From the NCBI GenBank assembly GCA_050251735.1, contig JBFWMF010000005.1, positions 1 to 64,000 of the forward strand: a stretch of DNA of 64,000 bases. Direction: 5' to 3'. The number at the start of each line of letters is the position of its first letter. The stretch's first letter is position 1. A program made the translations under genes and the position numbers. Of this stretch, positions 8,791-17,473 are shown in pieces. The notes under the pieces are model-generated. The model searched no databases. It was not told where the DNA came from and saw nothing but the letters and a program-made list of their open reading frames with translations. Source of the stretch: Desulfitobacterium sp050251735. Lineage in GTDB: Bacteria > Bacillota > Desulfitobacteriia > Desulfitobacteriales > Desulfitobacteriaceae.

Positions 8791-9118
8791 TCTCAATCAC
8801 TTCCTCGCAGAATATTTCCAGTGTCACGTTCTTGAAATAAGGATTGAGAATATAGCGAACATTAAAGCGTTTCTGCCTGAACATGATATACATATCCTGA
8901 GTTATGTCTTTTCCGGCACCATATCTAACAATTATTTTATGCGTTACATTTGAAAGTATCGTGTTTGCTTGTTGGGCTTGAAGCTTACCTGTTTGAGGAA
9001 TAATGGCTGCCCAAATGGTTTTAAGTTTATTATATGTGTAGTCTATTTCATCTAGCTCATTGACTATCTGTGTTTTTCCGTAGATATCAACCCTATGCCT
9101 TAAATCTCCAGGATTCAT
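8783..9118 (-). CDS. Head closure/head-tail adaptor (SPP1 gp16-like, Phage_H_T_join)
   Basis: This 111-residue protein opens with MNPGDLRHRVDIYGKTQIVN, and the GxLRHRVxI opening is a hallmark of the head-tail joining family. The rest is beta-rich with KLKTIWAAIIPQTGKLQAQQ following, also typical. Such proteins seal the portal-adaptor channel. It lies between the gp6-like connector and the gp10-like gene, the standard order for HK97-like heads. Confidence 0.9.
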   Translation of the reverse strand: MNPGDLRHRVDIYGKTQIVNELDEIDYTYNKLKTIWAAIIPQTGKLQAQQANTILSNVTHKIIVRYGAGKDITQDMYIMFRQKRFNVRYILNPYFKNVTLEIFCEEVIENG

Positions 9119-9411
9119 TAACCATCACCTGCCACAAGAGCTTTGGCATGTAACTGCCCTACCAAGGCTACTACACTTTTGTCAGCAAAGTCAACTTTCC
9201 CAATTAACCCAGGATCATCAAACCATCTTGCAATAAGCACACAGGCAAGGATCTTAGCCGTTGGATCAATAGGTGTATATGCTCCCCAGTCTCGTCCGGT
9301 CGCTGTTTTGATACAATCTTCGACACCCGGGAGCCAAATGTTTAGTTCTGGAAAATCATCAGACGAATCAATCTTAAGAACACTTGCCGCTTCTTGGGGT
9401 GTGAGTATCAT
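9118..9411 (-). CDS. Head-tail connector (gp6/gp15-like adaptor)
   Basis: The 97-residue, mostly helical protein (LTPQEAASVLKIDSSDDFPE, then a helix with IKTATGRDW and LIARWFDDPGLIG) fits the gp6-like family that forms the ring below the portal. It precedes the head closure gene with a one-base overlap. Family members are about 90-110 residues. Confidence 0.82.
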   Translation of the reverse strand: MILTPQEAASVLKIDSSDDFPELNIWLPGVEDCIKTATGRDWGAYTPIDPTAKILACVLIARWFDDPGLIGKVDFADKSVVALVGQLHAKALVAGDG

Positions 9412-9429
9412 TTTACCACCGCCTTAAAA

Positions 9430-10011
9430 TTAGACGATAAGATAGGCGTCAACAGCCTTACCGTTAAGAGCCGTGTTGAGGTCGATTGTGTTTGATTCTA
9501 TTGCAGTCGCAGAAACAGTCACTGTCGGCGCTGTGGCTTCCTTTGCGTTGTCGTGATAAGCAAATAAGACAGTGTTGTGGACCAGTTTGAAAGGTAATCC
9601 GAGCTTATCATTCCACCCTATGGATAGGCTATCACCAGCTCCAACTAAGACTGGTACCGTAATCTTGGTTACAGTCTTAAACGCTTTGTCCCCCTCAACT
9701 GCAGTGGCCCCGTTGGCTACAATGGTTTCAGTGATTATTTCCCCAGCATAGTTCGTGCCTGTGATAACTACGTTCCCAGCAACTCCCGCTTGATTCCCTT
9801 TGATTCTAAGTGCCCTTGGTACCGCCGGATTAGTGATTGCCGTGATGATATCTTGCTCCTCTTCTGTCAATGGAATAGCCGCATGCACTCCGGTATCACT
9901 TGCAGCAACTGCATCAGCCGCGCGAACATTTAAATGAGCTATAAAACCGCGATCACACAATACCCCCGAGTCAGTTTTGATAAATTGACCCTTTGGATTA
10001 AAAGGAAACAT
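9430..10011 (-). CDS. Unrecognised head-associated protein, possibly capsid decoration
   Basis: I do not recognise this 193-residue protein. It is rich in Ala, Val, Thr and Gly and looks all-beta, with an Ig-like pattern in ALRIKGNQAGVAGNVVITGT and TYAGEIITET-type strands. It lies between the capsid and connector genes, behind a terminator that follows the capsid gene. That place and composition suggest a head decoration or fibre protein. It could also be an unusual connector component. Confidence 0.5.
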   Translation of the reverse strand: MFPFNPKGQFIKTDSGVLCDRGFIAHLNVRAADAVAASDTGVHAAIPLTEEEQDIITAITNPAVPRALRIKGNQAGVAGNVVITGTNYAGEIITETIVANGATAVEGDKAFKTVTKITVPVLVGAGDSLSIGWNDKLGLPFKLVHNTVLFAYHDNAKEATAPTVTVSATAIESNTIDLNTALNGKAVDAYLIV

Positions 10012-10046
10012 GGTTTATCCCTCCAGTTTTTTAGATTTACCCCATG

Positions 10047-10075
10047 AAAAAAGGCGGGAGAATTAATTCTCCCGC
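10047..10075 (-). terminator. Terminator directly after the major capsid gene
   Basis: A perfect 22-base palindrome (10054-10075, GCGGGAGAATT repeated inverted) is followed on the minus strand by CTTTTTTC. It stands 21 bases after the capsid stop. Such a strong terminator inside the structural operon should reduce transcription of downstream tail genes relative to capsid. Confidence 0.85.
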
Positions 10076-10096
10076 GCCCCGAAAATGATCCTACGC

Positions 10097-11386
10097 TTAC
10101 GCACCTTTCTTAACAATAACCACACCGTTTGGATCTATAAGCTTTCCATCGACGATCATGATTGCTTTGTCAATCCACTCATTAGTGTCATGGTCAAGGT
10201 AACGATACATCGTCATTTGCATGTTACTATTTAGCCCGTAATTTTTGAGGTTACAGTAAATAGCAACAACAGCTCCTACAGCAGCATCGTCGTAAGGAGT
10301 AATCACATCATCTTCGACTTGAATAACTTCCTTACCGCCGAACCTTTCTTGGGCACCATCAGTAATTCCGTAGTTTACTCTCCCGACTGGTTGCCCGTTA
10401 GCATCCGTCATACCGTCGATGTAGCCTTCGAACGTTCCGCTAGCCATAATAAAGGCGGCTCCCGCTTTGTATTTAAGCGGCATCTTAGCGAAGATTTTCT
10501 TCTTCCATGCATCCCAAGTTAAGAAGTCTCCAGATGCAAGCGTAACGATTTGGGTAGCTGGAACTCTGATATCTGCGGTGATTCCAAGAGCTTTTCCATT
10601 ACCGTCGCCCGAGATAATTGCAAGATCCATTCCCTGCACCATTGCTTCAACGATCAAGTCAGTGATGGTATTTTCAAACCCGGCTAACGTAACGGTGTCT
10701 GAAAGCAACGAAGTGGATACCTTGCACTCTAAGCCATAGTAGCTGAAAGAGATATTCGTGTTGGCTTGAACTTTCTTTTTATCGGAAGTTGCAGCCTCTC
10801 CAATCCATGTAGCAGATGGCTTGAGAGAGAGAATCGGGATTGTTACGCCACCTTTGATATTGAGTTTGCGGACTCGATTAAAGATTTGACCATACTCGGT
10901 TACCTTTTTAATTACCTCGTTGAGAATCGTGGAAGGGATCACAGCGGAAACATCGGTGGTAGTGGTCATTGCATCGGCACGAAGCTCTGGAGTAATCTCC
11001 CCGGTCTTAGCGAACTTCATGAAGGCTGTACGATATTCAAGGGTTGCGTATCTGTCTTCTGGTTCCGTGCTTCGTTGTGCGGCAGGAGGTTGTGCTCCTG
11101 AAACTCCATAGGTACCGAGGACGTTGACAGCTCCGACAGGAGCCGCGCCCCTTTGTTCTCCTGCTTCTCCATGCTTGGGGTCTCCCCGGAATTCGGGATC
11201 TGCTGCAGGGGCATCAGGCATCGCATCAGCCATGCCGCGTAGTTCAGCGATTTCAGCATTTAATCCCTCAAGTTCTGTGTTTATGTTCCGAAGTTCTGCT
11301 ACATCCGTAGCTGCGTTCGCTTTCGTACCAAGTTCAGCTTTTCTTGCCTCTTTTTTCTGAAGCAATGCTAATAGTTTCTTTTTCAT
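10097..11386 (-). CDS. Major capsid protein, HK97 family
   Basis: The 429-residue precursor has an N-terminal coiled-coil delta domain (residues 1-60, many Lys, Glu, Leu), a flexible Pro/Ala/Gly-rich linker (to about 105), and the HK97 capsid domain with VSAVIPSTILNEVIKKVTEY at about 145-164 and FLTWDAWKKKIF later. The delta domain acts as scaffold and is removed by the neighbouring prohead protease; the exact cleavage site cannot be set from sequence alone. Order protease, capsid is usual. Confidence 0.95.
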   Translation of the reverse strand: MKKKLLALLQKKEARKAELGTKANAATDVAELRNINTELEGLNAEIAELRGMADAMPDAPAADPEFRGDPKHGEAGEQRGAAPVGAVNVLGTYGVSGAQPPAAQRSTEPEDRYATLEYRTAFMKFAKTGEITPELRADAMTTTTDVSAVIPSTILNEVIKKVTEYGQIFNRVRKLNIKGGVTIPILSLKPSATWIGEAATSDKKKVQANTNISFSYYGLECKVSTSLLSDTVTLAGFENTITDLIVEAMVQGMDLAIISGDGNGKALGITADIRVPATQIVTLASGDFLTWDAWKKKIFAKMPLKYKAGAAFIMASGTFEGYIDGMTDANGQPVGRVNYGITDGAQERFGGKEVIQVEDDVITPYDDAAVGAVVAIYCNLKNYGLNSNMQMTMYRYLDHDTNEWIDKAIMIVDGKLIDPNGVVIVKKGA

Positions 11387-11396
11387 TTATCTCACC

Positions 11397-12059
11397 TTAG
11401 CCTTTCATTAATATTTGGGATCTTAATTTTAGGAGTTCGAGTTCTTGCCCGTTTTTCGAGTTATCCAACTTAGACCGAGCATTCTCCAATGCCTTTGCCG
11501 CGTTATCCAACACGGACTGGTCACGAGCATTTATGTCAGTCCCGGTGTATGCCGGAAAGTTGACCGCACTTACTTCTCGTACTGTAGCAATTTTCAAGAT
11601 GTGGCGAGTGGGCATCTCGGTATCTAAATCCTCCCATCGCTCTTCATCCACGTAAAATATAAAAGACATCCCATCGATGTCTCCTCTGCCAACTGCGCTA
11701 TATAGACTCTTTGCCTCGGAATTATTCTCTGTGTCTAAGTTTGCTCTGATATAAACTCCTCTGTCATCTAGGGAAAGCGCCATCGTCGAGCTCCCGTTAT
11801 TCCTGCGACTGCGCGCGAGTGGTATCTTTTGAAGATCATGATTAACAGAGAATAGAACGTCATCGAAATTTGTGCTGTCAAATGCCCCGCGTTCAATAAC
11901 TTCCTTAAACCAGCACCCGATGGTTGTTATCTGATCATAGATTGCTGGGTGCCCTTCAATATAGTTACCTGCGTCAGCACTAACCGCCCTTAGATCGGCT
12001 ATCTCGAAACTACGTTTAACCGGTTCCGCCTTCAATGGCAGATTATTTTTCTTACTCAT
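11397..12059 (-). CDS. HK97-family prohead protease
   Basis: The 220-residue protein begins with a basic tail, then AVSADAGNYIEGHPAIYDQ, and contains the conserved FSVNHDLQKIPLARS segment (catalytic His about residue 91) and GDIDGMSFIF (catalytic Ser about residue 141). These fit the herpes-protease-fold maturation protease that trims scaffold domains before DNA packaging. It lies between portal and capsid genes. The C-terminus is a charged helix. Confidence 0.92.
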   Translation of the reverse strand: MSKKNNLPLKAEPVKRSFEIADLRAVSADAGNYIEGHPAIYDQITTIGCWFKEVIERGAFDSTNFDDVLFSVNHDLQKIPLARSRRNNGSSTMALSLDDRGVYIRANLDTENNSEAKSLYSAVGRGDIDGMSFIFYVDEERWEDLDTEMPTRHILKIATVREVSAVNFPAYTGTDINARDQSVLDNAAKALENARSKLDNSKNGQELELLKLRSQILMKG

Positions 12060-12086
12060 TCCCTTAATTCCCCCTTCACTGCTCCT

Positions 12087-13547
12087 TTATTCCAATCCCT
12101 CAATAATCTCTTTTGCCTGTGCCTTAGTCACGCCGATTGATATGGAAATAATATTGACAGCCTGCCCAAGGGTTAATTTTCCATCAACGTACTGTTCCAT
12201 CACGGCCAGTAGTGATTGCGTCTGTGCACCATTTAAGGTCTTACCAGCAACGTCCTCGGCAATTGCTTCAATATTTCCTTCGTCAGTCAGCGTCCCCTCC
12301 TGCGCCCCCGCGCCCGGTGCTCCAGCCCTTCCCATTTGGTACTCGTTTATAAGAGACTTGTCCACAAAATTAAGGCTCTGTGTGATTCTCTCCCCTCCTG
12401 TTATCGGCGGGTAACCCAACAGGGCTAACTTCTGATTATCTTTCAATAACCCTTGCTCACCTGCTGTCTTCAGCAAGCTAAGTTTTGACCTTGTACTTAA
12501 GTACATCATGTCCCTTTGATAAAAGATAATTTCGTTACCCACGTCTAGCTCCCGTTGAGTGAATAAACACTTAGAAAACGCTTGTCCAAGACTTATAATC
12601 AAGGGCTCAAGTGTTTTTTCATAGAAAGCTTGGTATTGATCATCGTCAAAGTCTCCGTTTAATATACACATCGGAACTTTTATATACCTTAGGATCTTGT
12701 TATCAAGAAACTCCATCGTGTCTTTGTCTATAAGTTTTGGATCAACAGTGATCGGCGTATAATCACCCTTCAAATCCATAGGTAAAATGCCTGCTGTTCC
12801 GCTAGCAAGCTTTGCCTCGAACGTATCCCGCTCTGCCTGTTGCTTTTCATCATCAAGCAAAGTGTTAATTTTCAATACTCCTCGAACACTGAGGCTCGTT
12901 TTTACCGCTTTACCTACCCCCTGGAGAGCAGTGTCGTTAATCTCCAAGACTTTAAGTAGCGCAGCATTGTCCGGTTGGCCATTCCTTCCTCCGCCCATAA
13001 TGGAGTTAACCGAAAATTTCTTCCGAAGATGGATCACCTCTGAGTAGGGCAGCATGAAGTTGTCCCCGCTCTCAAAGTGTAAGTCCACAAATAATCTTCC
13101 GTTAGCATCCTGGACGAAATCAACCCGGCGTGGGTCCAGCGGGTAGAACGCAGTGTAGTTAATGTATTCCCTTCCTTGTTCATCCGTTTTTGTTTCATAG
13201 ACTGGATAAATAAAAGCGTTGCAATTCATTTCCAAAAGCCAGATGATTTTTTCAAGGAAATCCTTTGTGGTCATTAACTCATTAGGTGCAAACTTAAATA
13301 ACCTATTGATGCCACTATTGACTATTGTTTGCATACCATCTTTGTCTATTCTAATATGTCTCGGCCTAAGCTTACTGCACTCTGTAGCAATTACATCGAT
13401 GCAATTTTGGACAACATCTGAGGCATATATGTTTTGCCCAAACTGTGAAAAGATAGGGCTATAGCCGTCAAGGAACTTGGCATGCCACATTTGCTTTCTA
13501 TCATCTTTAGATGCAAACATATTTTTAATCAAATCGGATAATCCCAC
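12087..13547 (-). CDS. Phage portal protein, HK97 family
   Basis: The 486-residue protein shows the portal family pattern: IYASDVVQNCIDVIATECSK near residues 41-60, KIIWLLEMNCNAFIYPVY near 110, and the C-terminal stem region with DFDDDQYQAFYEKTLEPLI near 313. Twelve copies form the DNA channel at one vertex and dock the terminase. A Gly/Ala-rich tail and a terminal helical segment follow. The gene order terminase, portal, protease, capsid is the HK97 standard. Confidence 0.95.
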   Translation of the reverse strand: MGLSDLIKNMFASKDDRKQMWHAKFLDGYSPIFSQFGQNIYASDVVQNCIDVIATECSKLRPRHIRIDKDGMQTIVNSGINRLFKFAPNELMTTKDFLEKIIWLLEMNCNAFIYPVYETKTDEQGREYINYTAFYPLDPRRVDFVQDANGRLFVDLHFESGDNFMLPYSEVIHLRKKFSVNSIMGGGRNGQPDNAALLKVLEINDTALQGVGKAVKTSLSVRGVLKINTLLDDEKQQAERDTFEAKLASGTAGILPMDLKGDYTPITVDPKLIDKDTMEFLDNKILRYIKVPMCILNGDFDDDQYQAFYEKTLEPLIISLGQAFSKCLFTQRELDVGNEIIFYQRDMMYLSTRSKLSLLKTAGEQGLLKDNQKLALLGYPPITGGERITQSLNFVDKSLINEYQMGRAGAPGAGAQEGTLTDEGNIEAIAEDVAGKTLNGAQTQSLLAVMEQYVDGKLTLGQAVNIISISIGVTKAQAKEIIEGLE

Positions 13548-13565
13548 TTCTTAACCACCCCCCTT

Positions 13566-15281
13566 CTATGCCGCCGTTCTCTTCACCATCTCAAGGAACT
13601 CTGTTCTATTATCAATATAAATACGATTGATAATAATTATCGTAACAGCCCCATCGATTTTCTTATCATCCTTACCTTGTATTTTCACAGGCATGATCTC
13701 CATTTTGTTATTAATGTTCAAAGCAGTATTTTCTAAACACCATTTGTCCATTGGATTATCGTTGTAGTTAATCAGTTTAGCCTTCAAATCAGCCTCGGCA
13801 AGCTTCATCGGCTCTGACATGCTACCCCAATTCTGATCCACCCTTACACACTCAAATCCATAGCTCTCCATCTCTTTGACCCAATATACTGCTGACCATT
13901 TATCGTAACCAACCTTGTAGCATCGGATCCCATAATCCTTAAACAACTTCACGAACCAAGCTGTAACTAGGCTAAAATCATTCTCATTACCATCGGATAC
14001 TGCGATGAGATCCTGACGGATCCATTCCTTGAATTTCTCTAAGTCTTCTTTGGATAGTGCGTCAAGCTTGGATTGTGGGATAAAATATTTCTGTAGCATG
14101 TATTTCTTGTTGTCCCCTGGTTTCATCATCATCACCCTAGCACTGGCTAAGTCACCGGATTTGGACAAGTCCACCGCCCCGATGGCGAAGCAATTCCTAA
14201 ATCGCTCGATATCGAACGTTTCAGGATTGATTACCTCCTCAGCGGTCAGCCAAGCCGTTGCGTTATTTTGTTTGATATTAAAATCCTTGGCTAACATAAA
14301 AACCCGCTCGGCTTTATCATGCTGGGCCTTGCGGATCTGGTCTTTGATATACTTCTTTTTCTTGATGGTCCCTAAACTTGGATTAGACTTCTGCCAAGAA
14401 CTTTCATCCTGCCATACTTCTTGCTCATTATCTTGGGTATAGAGCCATGTCAGAAGAGTGGCATCTTCAATCTCTTCGTTGAGTACCGACCGGGCATACT
14501 TAAGTTCCTGATCCAGGTACCCGTCATTGACAAAGCCTTCCGTGGTGATATTGACAAACCAAGGTTCATCCTTAGTGGATTGAGACTGATCGATAGATTT
14601 TGCAATAACGTTACTTTCCATCTCATTGGATTCATCAAGGATCGCTCCGTCAATGTTCCGACCCTCCTTCTTGCGAGTCCGGTCAGATAACTTGAATATT
14701 TTGCTCTTGTTGAGCAAATTAAAGATCCCTTTTAGATTTTTATGGGTACGCTTGTCCTTAGGATCGAATTGTTCCCGCATGTTGTTTACTTCTTCAAAAA
14801 TAATACTAGCCTGGGAATCATCATTCGATGAACAGACAATATCATTACCACCGGTACCACACATTAACTCCGTGAGACAAAGCGCAGCGCATAGAGTGCT
14901 CTTCCCGTTCTTCCTGGCAATCAGGAGGATGGCTTTTTTAAACCGGCGCAGGTGCTTCTTTGGCGGATCCTCACCATAATAGGCAAGATATCCTTCGTCG
15001 CTCCATTTAAACGAATAAAAAGCCTCAATAAAGGCTTTTTCCCACAACTCCAGTTCAAATTTCTTTCCATAAAAGGGAGACTTGGTATGCCGGCAAAAAG
15101 TCTGGATAAATTCCATCCGGAGTTCTGCATCTGATGTATCATAGATGAATGCCGGATTGGACAGGTCTTTAATAAGATTCTCGAGCTGTTGAATTAGCTC
15201 GTGGCCGGCAATGATGTTTTCTGATTTTATCTGCTGATAATACTCAACTAAGTAGGAGTGTTTGCCATTATGTTCATACAT
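13566..15281 (-). CDS. Terminase large subunit
   Basis: The 571-residue protein has an ATPase with a Walker A-type ARKNGKST at residues 122-129, a Walker B GAILDESNEM at 212-221, and the following SxSTKDEPWFVNITTEG motif. The C-terminal nuclease part has GAVDLSKSGDLAS around residue 360 with its metal-binding Asp. It drives DNA into the prohead and cuts the concatemer. It follows the small gene 15295-15642 and precedes the portal gene. Confidence 0.95.
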   Translation of the reverse strand: MYEHNGKHSYLVEYYQQIKSENIIAGHELIQQLENLIKDLSNPAFIYDTSDAELRMEFIQTFCRHTKSPFYGKKFELELWEKAFIEAFYSFKWSDEGYLAYYGEDPPKKHLRRFKKAILLIARKNGKSTLCAALCLTELMCGTGGNDIVCSSNDDSQASIIFEEVNNMREQFDPKDKRTHKNLKGIFNLLNKSKIFKLSDRTRKKEGRNIDGAILDESNEMESNVIAKSIDQSQSTKDEPWFVNITTEGFVNDGYLDQELKYARSVLNEEIEDATLLTWLYTQDNEQEVWQDESSWQKSNPSLGTIKKKKYIKDQIRKAQHDKAERVFMLAKDFNIKQNNATAWLTAEEVINPETFDIERFRNCFAIGAVDLSKSGDLASARVMMMKPGDNKKYMLQKYFIPQSKLDALSKEDLEKFKEWIRQDLIAVSDGNENDFSLVTAWFVKLFKDYGIRCYKVGYDKWSAVYWVKEMESYGFECVRVDQNWGSMSEPMKLAEADLKAKLINYNDNPMDKWCLENTALNINNKMEIMPVKIQGKDDKKIDGAVTIIIINRIYIDNRTEFLEMVKRTAA

Positions 15282-15294
15282 AGTCCCTCACTCT

Positions 15295-15642
15295 TTACGT
15301 TTCTCCACGCATTTTCTTTAGAAACTCGTCGAATTCATCGTCGGGTTCGAGCAGATTCTTGGAGAGGATTCCATTTAAGGTTTTAATCACTACTGCATAG
15401 CTATTTACATTTTTCATATACTGTTTGGCAGCCTCGGTAGATTTCTGCAGATCAGGATGTTCAGGGTGTATTTTTACCATGCCGGTTTTACTAATTACCT
15501 GCCGGAGAATATAATTCTCAGCCATGAGAAATGCCGCGTCCTGAACCAACCCCTCTACCAATCTCCGCTTGGGCTCATCGACATCTTGAAATATCTCGGT
15601 TAACTTCGCCAGCTCTTCTTCATAAACTGTGATTCTGTCCAT
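15295..15642 (-). CDS. Probable terminase small subunit (P27-like)
   Basis: The 115-residue helical protein has the segment LVEGLVQDAAFLMAENYILR then GMVKIHPEHPDLQKSTEAAK, which resembles the central part of P27-type small terminases, where an IHPNP-like stretch precedes helices. It lies 13 bases before the large subunit gene. A second candidate for DNA recognition, the HTH protein at 16450-16890, lies two genes upstream, so which one acts as the small subunit is not certain. Confidence 0.6.
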   Translation of the reverse strand: MDRITVYEEELAKLTEIFQDVDEPKRRLVEGLVQDAAFLMAENYILRQVISKTGMVKIHPEHPDLQKSTEAAKQYMKNVNSYAVVIKTLNGILSKNLLEPDDEFDEFLKKMRGET

Positions 15643-15760
15643 AATTCAAATCCCCTCGGGTAATTTCAAAATTTTTGGTTCATGCAAAAGATAGGTAAGC
15701 TATTCGGTCTTGCTACATGGTGTTTTGTAAAAAGAGCGGGGGGGCATAAGCTGTCACTTG
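15643..15760. other. Gap between HNH and small terminase genes; candidate packaging (cos) region
   Basis: This 118-base stretch carries no ORF on the minus strand although genes around it are packed almost without gaps. It contains a G7 run at 15743-15749. In HK97-like phages the cos site commonly lies beside the terminase and an HNH gene. That is the only basis for this suggestion; no cos consensus was recognised. Confidence 0.3.
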
Positions 15761-16447
15761 TCATGCCGAATACTGCTCAAACCAAGTCTCAATAAACCCA
15801 CGCCACTCATCTTTACGGAATCTCCTCTCTCCATCGATCTCCAGCCTCCTCAAACACTCGTCCTTACTGACATTACAGAATACGAGCTCTGCCCCAAGTC
15901 CTTCTGCTAATCTATCTCTCTTGTGTTTGTCGGCATAGCCACCGATAATCCAGGCATTATTCCACTTACCATACCTTGTCTTGATATTATCAAGTAGGAG
16001 ATTGTGGATTCCTCTAACATTATTCAAAAGGTTGTCTGGCTTATCGAAAGGCGGCAACATAGAAACCGCATGATACAATGCATCCATATCCACAACAATA
16101 TCTCCACGCTGTATGTTTTGATTTACAAAGGTGTGTTTGCCCGAAAGAGGCGGCCCAAACACCATGTAAATATTTCTTTCCGACCTCTTACTGTAACGAT
16201 TATGACGCTTATTATGGCAGTCATGGCAACGAACTTTAACATTATCCGGATTAAGAGAAATAGTTACATCACGGACGTTTTCAGGTGTTAACTCAATCGG
16301 GTAGTGGTCAATCTCAATTTCCTTCGGAATAGCGATGACTTTCTCGCAGGACTCACAGATAGGTCCACGCTCTGCTATAACATTATCCCTAAAACATATC
16401 CAAGCCTCAGAGGCATAAAAAGACTTTAATACAACATACTTCGCCAC
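15761..16447 (-). CDS. HNH endonuclease fused to a P-loop kinase-like domain
   Basis: The 228-residue product (GTG start) has two parts. Residues 1-88 form an HNH nuclease: CESCEKV, EIDHYPIELT, then NPDNVKVRCHDCHNKRHNRY, with zinc cysteine pairs at about 31/34 and 74/77. Residues 92-228 form a P-loop domain with GPPLSGKHT (Walker A, about 98-106), VVDMDALY, and a C-terminal RRLEIDGERR with arginines of the lid type seen in AAA_33/polynucleotide kinase-like proteins. HNH proteins beside terminases help cleave cos DNA in HK97-like phages; the kinase-like part is unexpected. Confidence 0.82.
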   Translation of the reverse strand: MAKYVVLKSFYASEAWICFRDNVIAERGPICESCEKVIAIPKEIEIDHYPIELTPENVRDVTISLNPDNVKVRCHDCHNKRHNRYSKRSERNIYMVFGPPLSGKHTFVNQNIQRGDIVVDMDALYHAVSMLPPFDKPDNLLNNVRGIHNLLLDNIKTRYGKWNNAWIIGGYADKHKRDRLAEGLGAELVFCNVSKDECLRRLEIDGERRFRKDEWRGFIETWFEQYSA

Positions 16448-16449
16448 AT

Positions 16450-16890
16450 TTACCAGCCCTTCATCTCATCCATTTTCTTTTGATGCTCAAACCGCTCACG
16501 TTCGAGCTGAAGTTTCTCTTCTGACATTCGCTTCTGATCCTTAATAACGGGATGCAATTCCTTTAACTCAAAGAAAAGCTTAATGGCTTGTATATTACCA
16601 CGCTTACACTGAAGTATAAGAGCCTTCCAGACGTCAGTTAACTCAGTGCTGGTTACTTCATCAAGCAGACCATTGAGATAATCTATATAGCGCTTATCCT
16701 GCATCCATTTCCAGAGTGTTTTAGGGGTAATCCCTACTTCCTCACATTTTGCTTGCTTTGTCCTTCTATCCTCTGGATTAAGAAGCAATTCAGCCATTTT
16801 TATTTGTCTAGCATTGGGCACCCATTCTTTACTTTGTTTTACCTTTTGCTTTTGATTTTCTCGTAGCTTGACTGGTTGTCCCCTTTTCAC
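16450..16890 (-). CDS. Phage HTH protein, phBC6A51/small-terminase-like
   Basis: I choose GTG at 16888-16890 behind GGGTGGTGAT, giving 146 residues. After a basic N-terminus there is a helix-turn-helix (QIKMAELLLNPEDRRTKQAK, GITPKTLWKWMQDKRYIDYL), then helices with ALILQCKRGNIQAIKLFFEL and a charged coiled coil at the end. This matches DNA-binding proteins that recognise packaging sites. It overlaps the metallopeptidase gene by about 60 bases in another frame, unusually long for this genome. Confidence 0.68.
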   Translation of the reverse strand: MKRGQPVKLRENQKQKVKQSKEWVPNARQIKMAELLLNPEDRRTKQAKCEEVGITPKTLWKWMQDKRYIDYLNGLLDEVTSTELTDVWKALILQCKRGNIQAIKLFFELKELHPVIKDQKRMSEEKLQLERERFEHQKKMDEMKGW

Positions 16891-17461
16891 TATCACCACC
16901 CGCCAATATATCAGGAACATCCTGATTCATTTGACTCCAATCGAGTCCATACTTCTGAAGGATAGTTGAAAAATCTTCGATATCGTGATTTTCAATCTTC
17001 AATCCTCTTTGGCCTATACCAATATGGTTTAGTTCATGAAGCATAAGTATTTTGATTTGGTTATCGGTAAAAACACTTATGTTTGGATCATAGAACGTGA
17101 TAATAAAATCAAAAGGAAGATAAGCGGTATAGGTACCCGTTATCTTCCTGCAGTCCGCAAAAGTAGTCTTCCCTTTGTCCCGCTTGGATTCATAACTCCT
17201 GACATAACCAATTCGTATATTAAACTCCCTGATGAAGTTGAGTTCTGGTCTTTTATTGATAACATCCTCTCCAAGTTTGGCTAAGTCCGGATCTACTTCA
17301 TAGTCAACAATGTCGAGTTCTTTTCTGAGATCTCGAATGATTTGTATTTTCTCTTCAGTTCTAAGGTGATAGTAGAGGTCTGTTAATTTACGAAGCGCCT
17401 CGCATGGATCCTCCCGGTCACAGGGTTTATCGCATTTCACACAGAGAAGGTTCTCTTCCAT
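16829..17461 (-). CDS. Putative phage metallopeptidase
   Basis: The 210-residue protein has an N-terminal cysteine cluster (CVKCDKPCDREDPCEAL) and a zinc-binding motif LMLHELNHIG near residues 138-147, with HExxH in the form HELNH. The region before it has two predicted strands typical of this phage metallopeptidase family (PF18894-type). The C-terminus is Lys/Ser/Thr-rich and may be disordered; its coding region overlaps the next gene. The substrate is unknown. It is the second gene of the late operon. Confidence 0.75.
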   Translation of the reverse strand: MEENLLCVKCDKPCDREDPCEALRKLTDLYYHLRTEEKIQIIRDLRKELDIVDYEVDPDLAKLGEDVINKRPELNFIREFNIRIGYVRSYESKRDKGKTTFADCRKITGTYTAYLPFDFIITFYDPNISVFTDNQIKILMLHELNHIGIGQRGLKIENHDIEDFSTILQKYGLDWSQMNQDVPDILAGGDSEKGTTSQATRKSKAKGKTK

Positions 17462-17473
17462 GTTATCACCCGC

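Noticed and set aside
10766..11101. Plus-strand frame opposite the capsid gene
   Set aside because: Antisense shadow of a strongly supported HK97 capsid gene; no ribosome site or recognisable motif.
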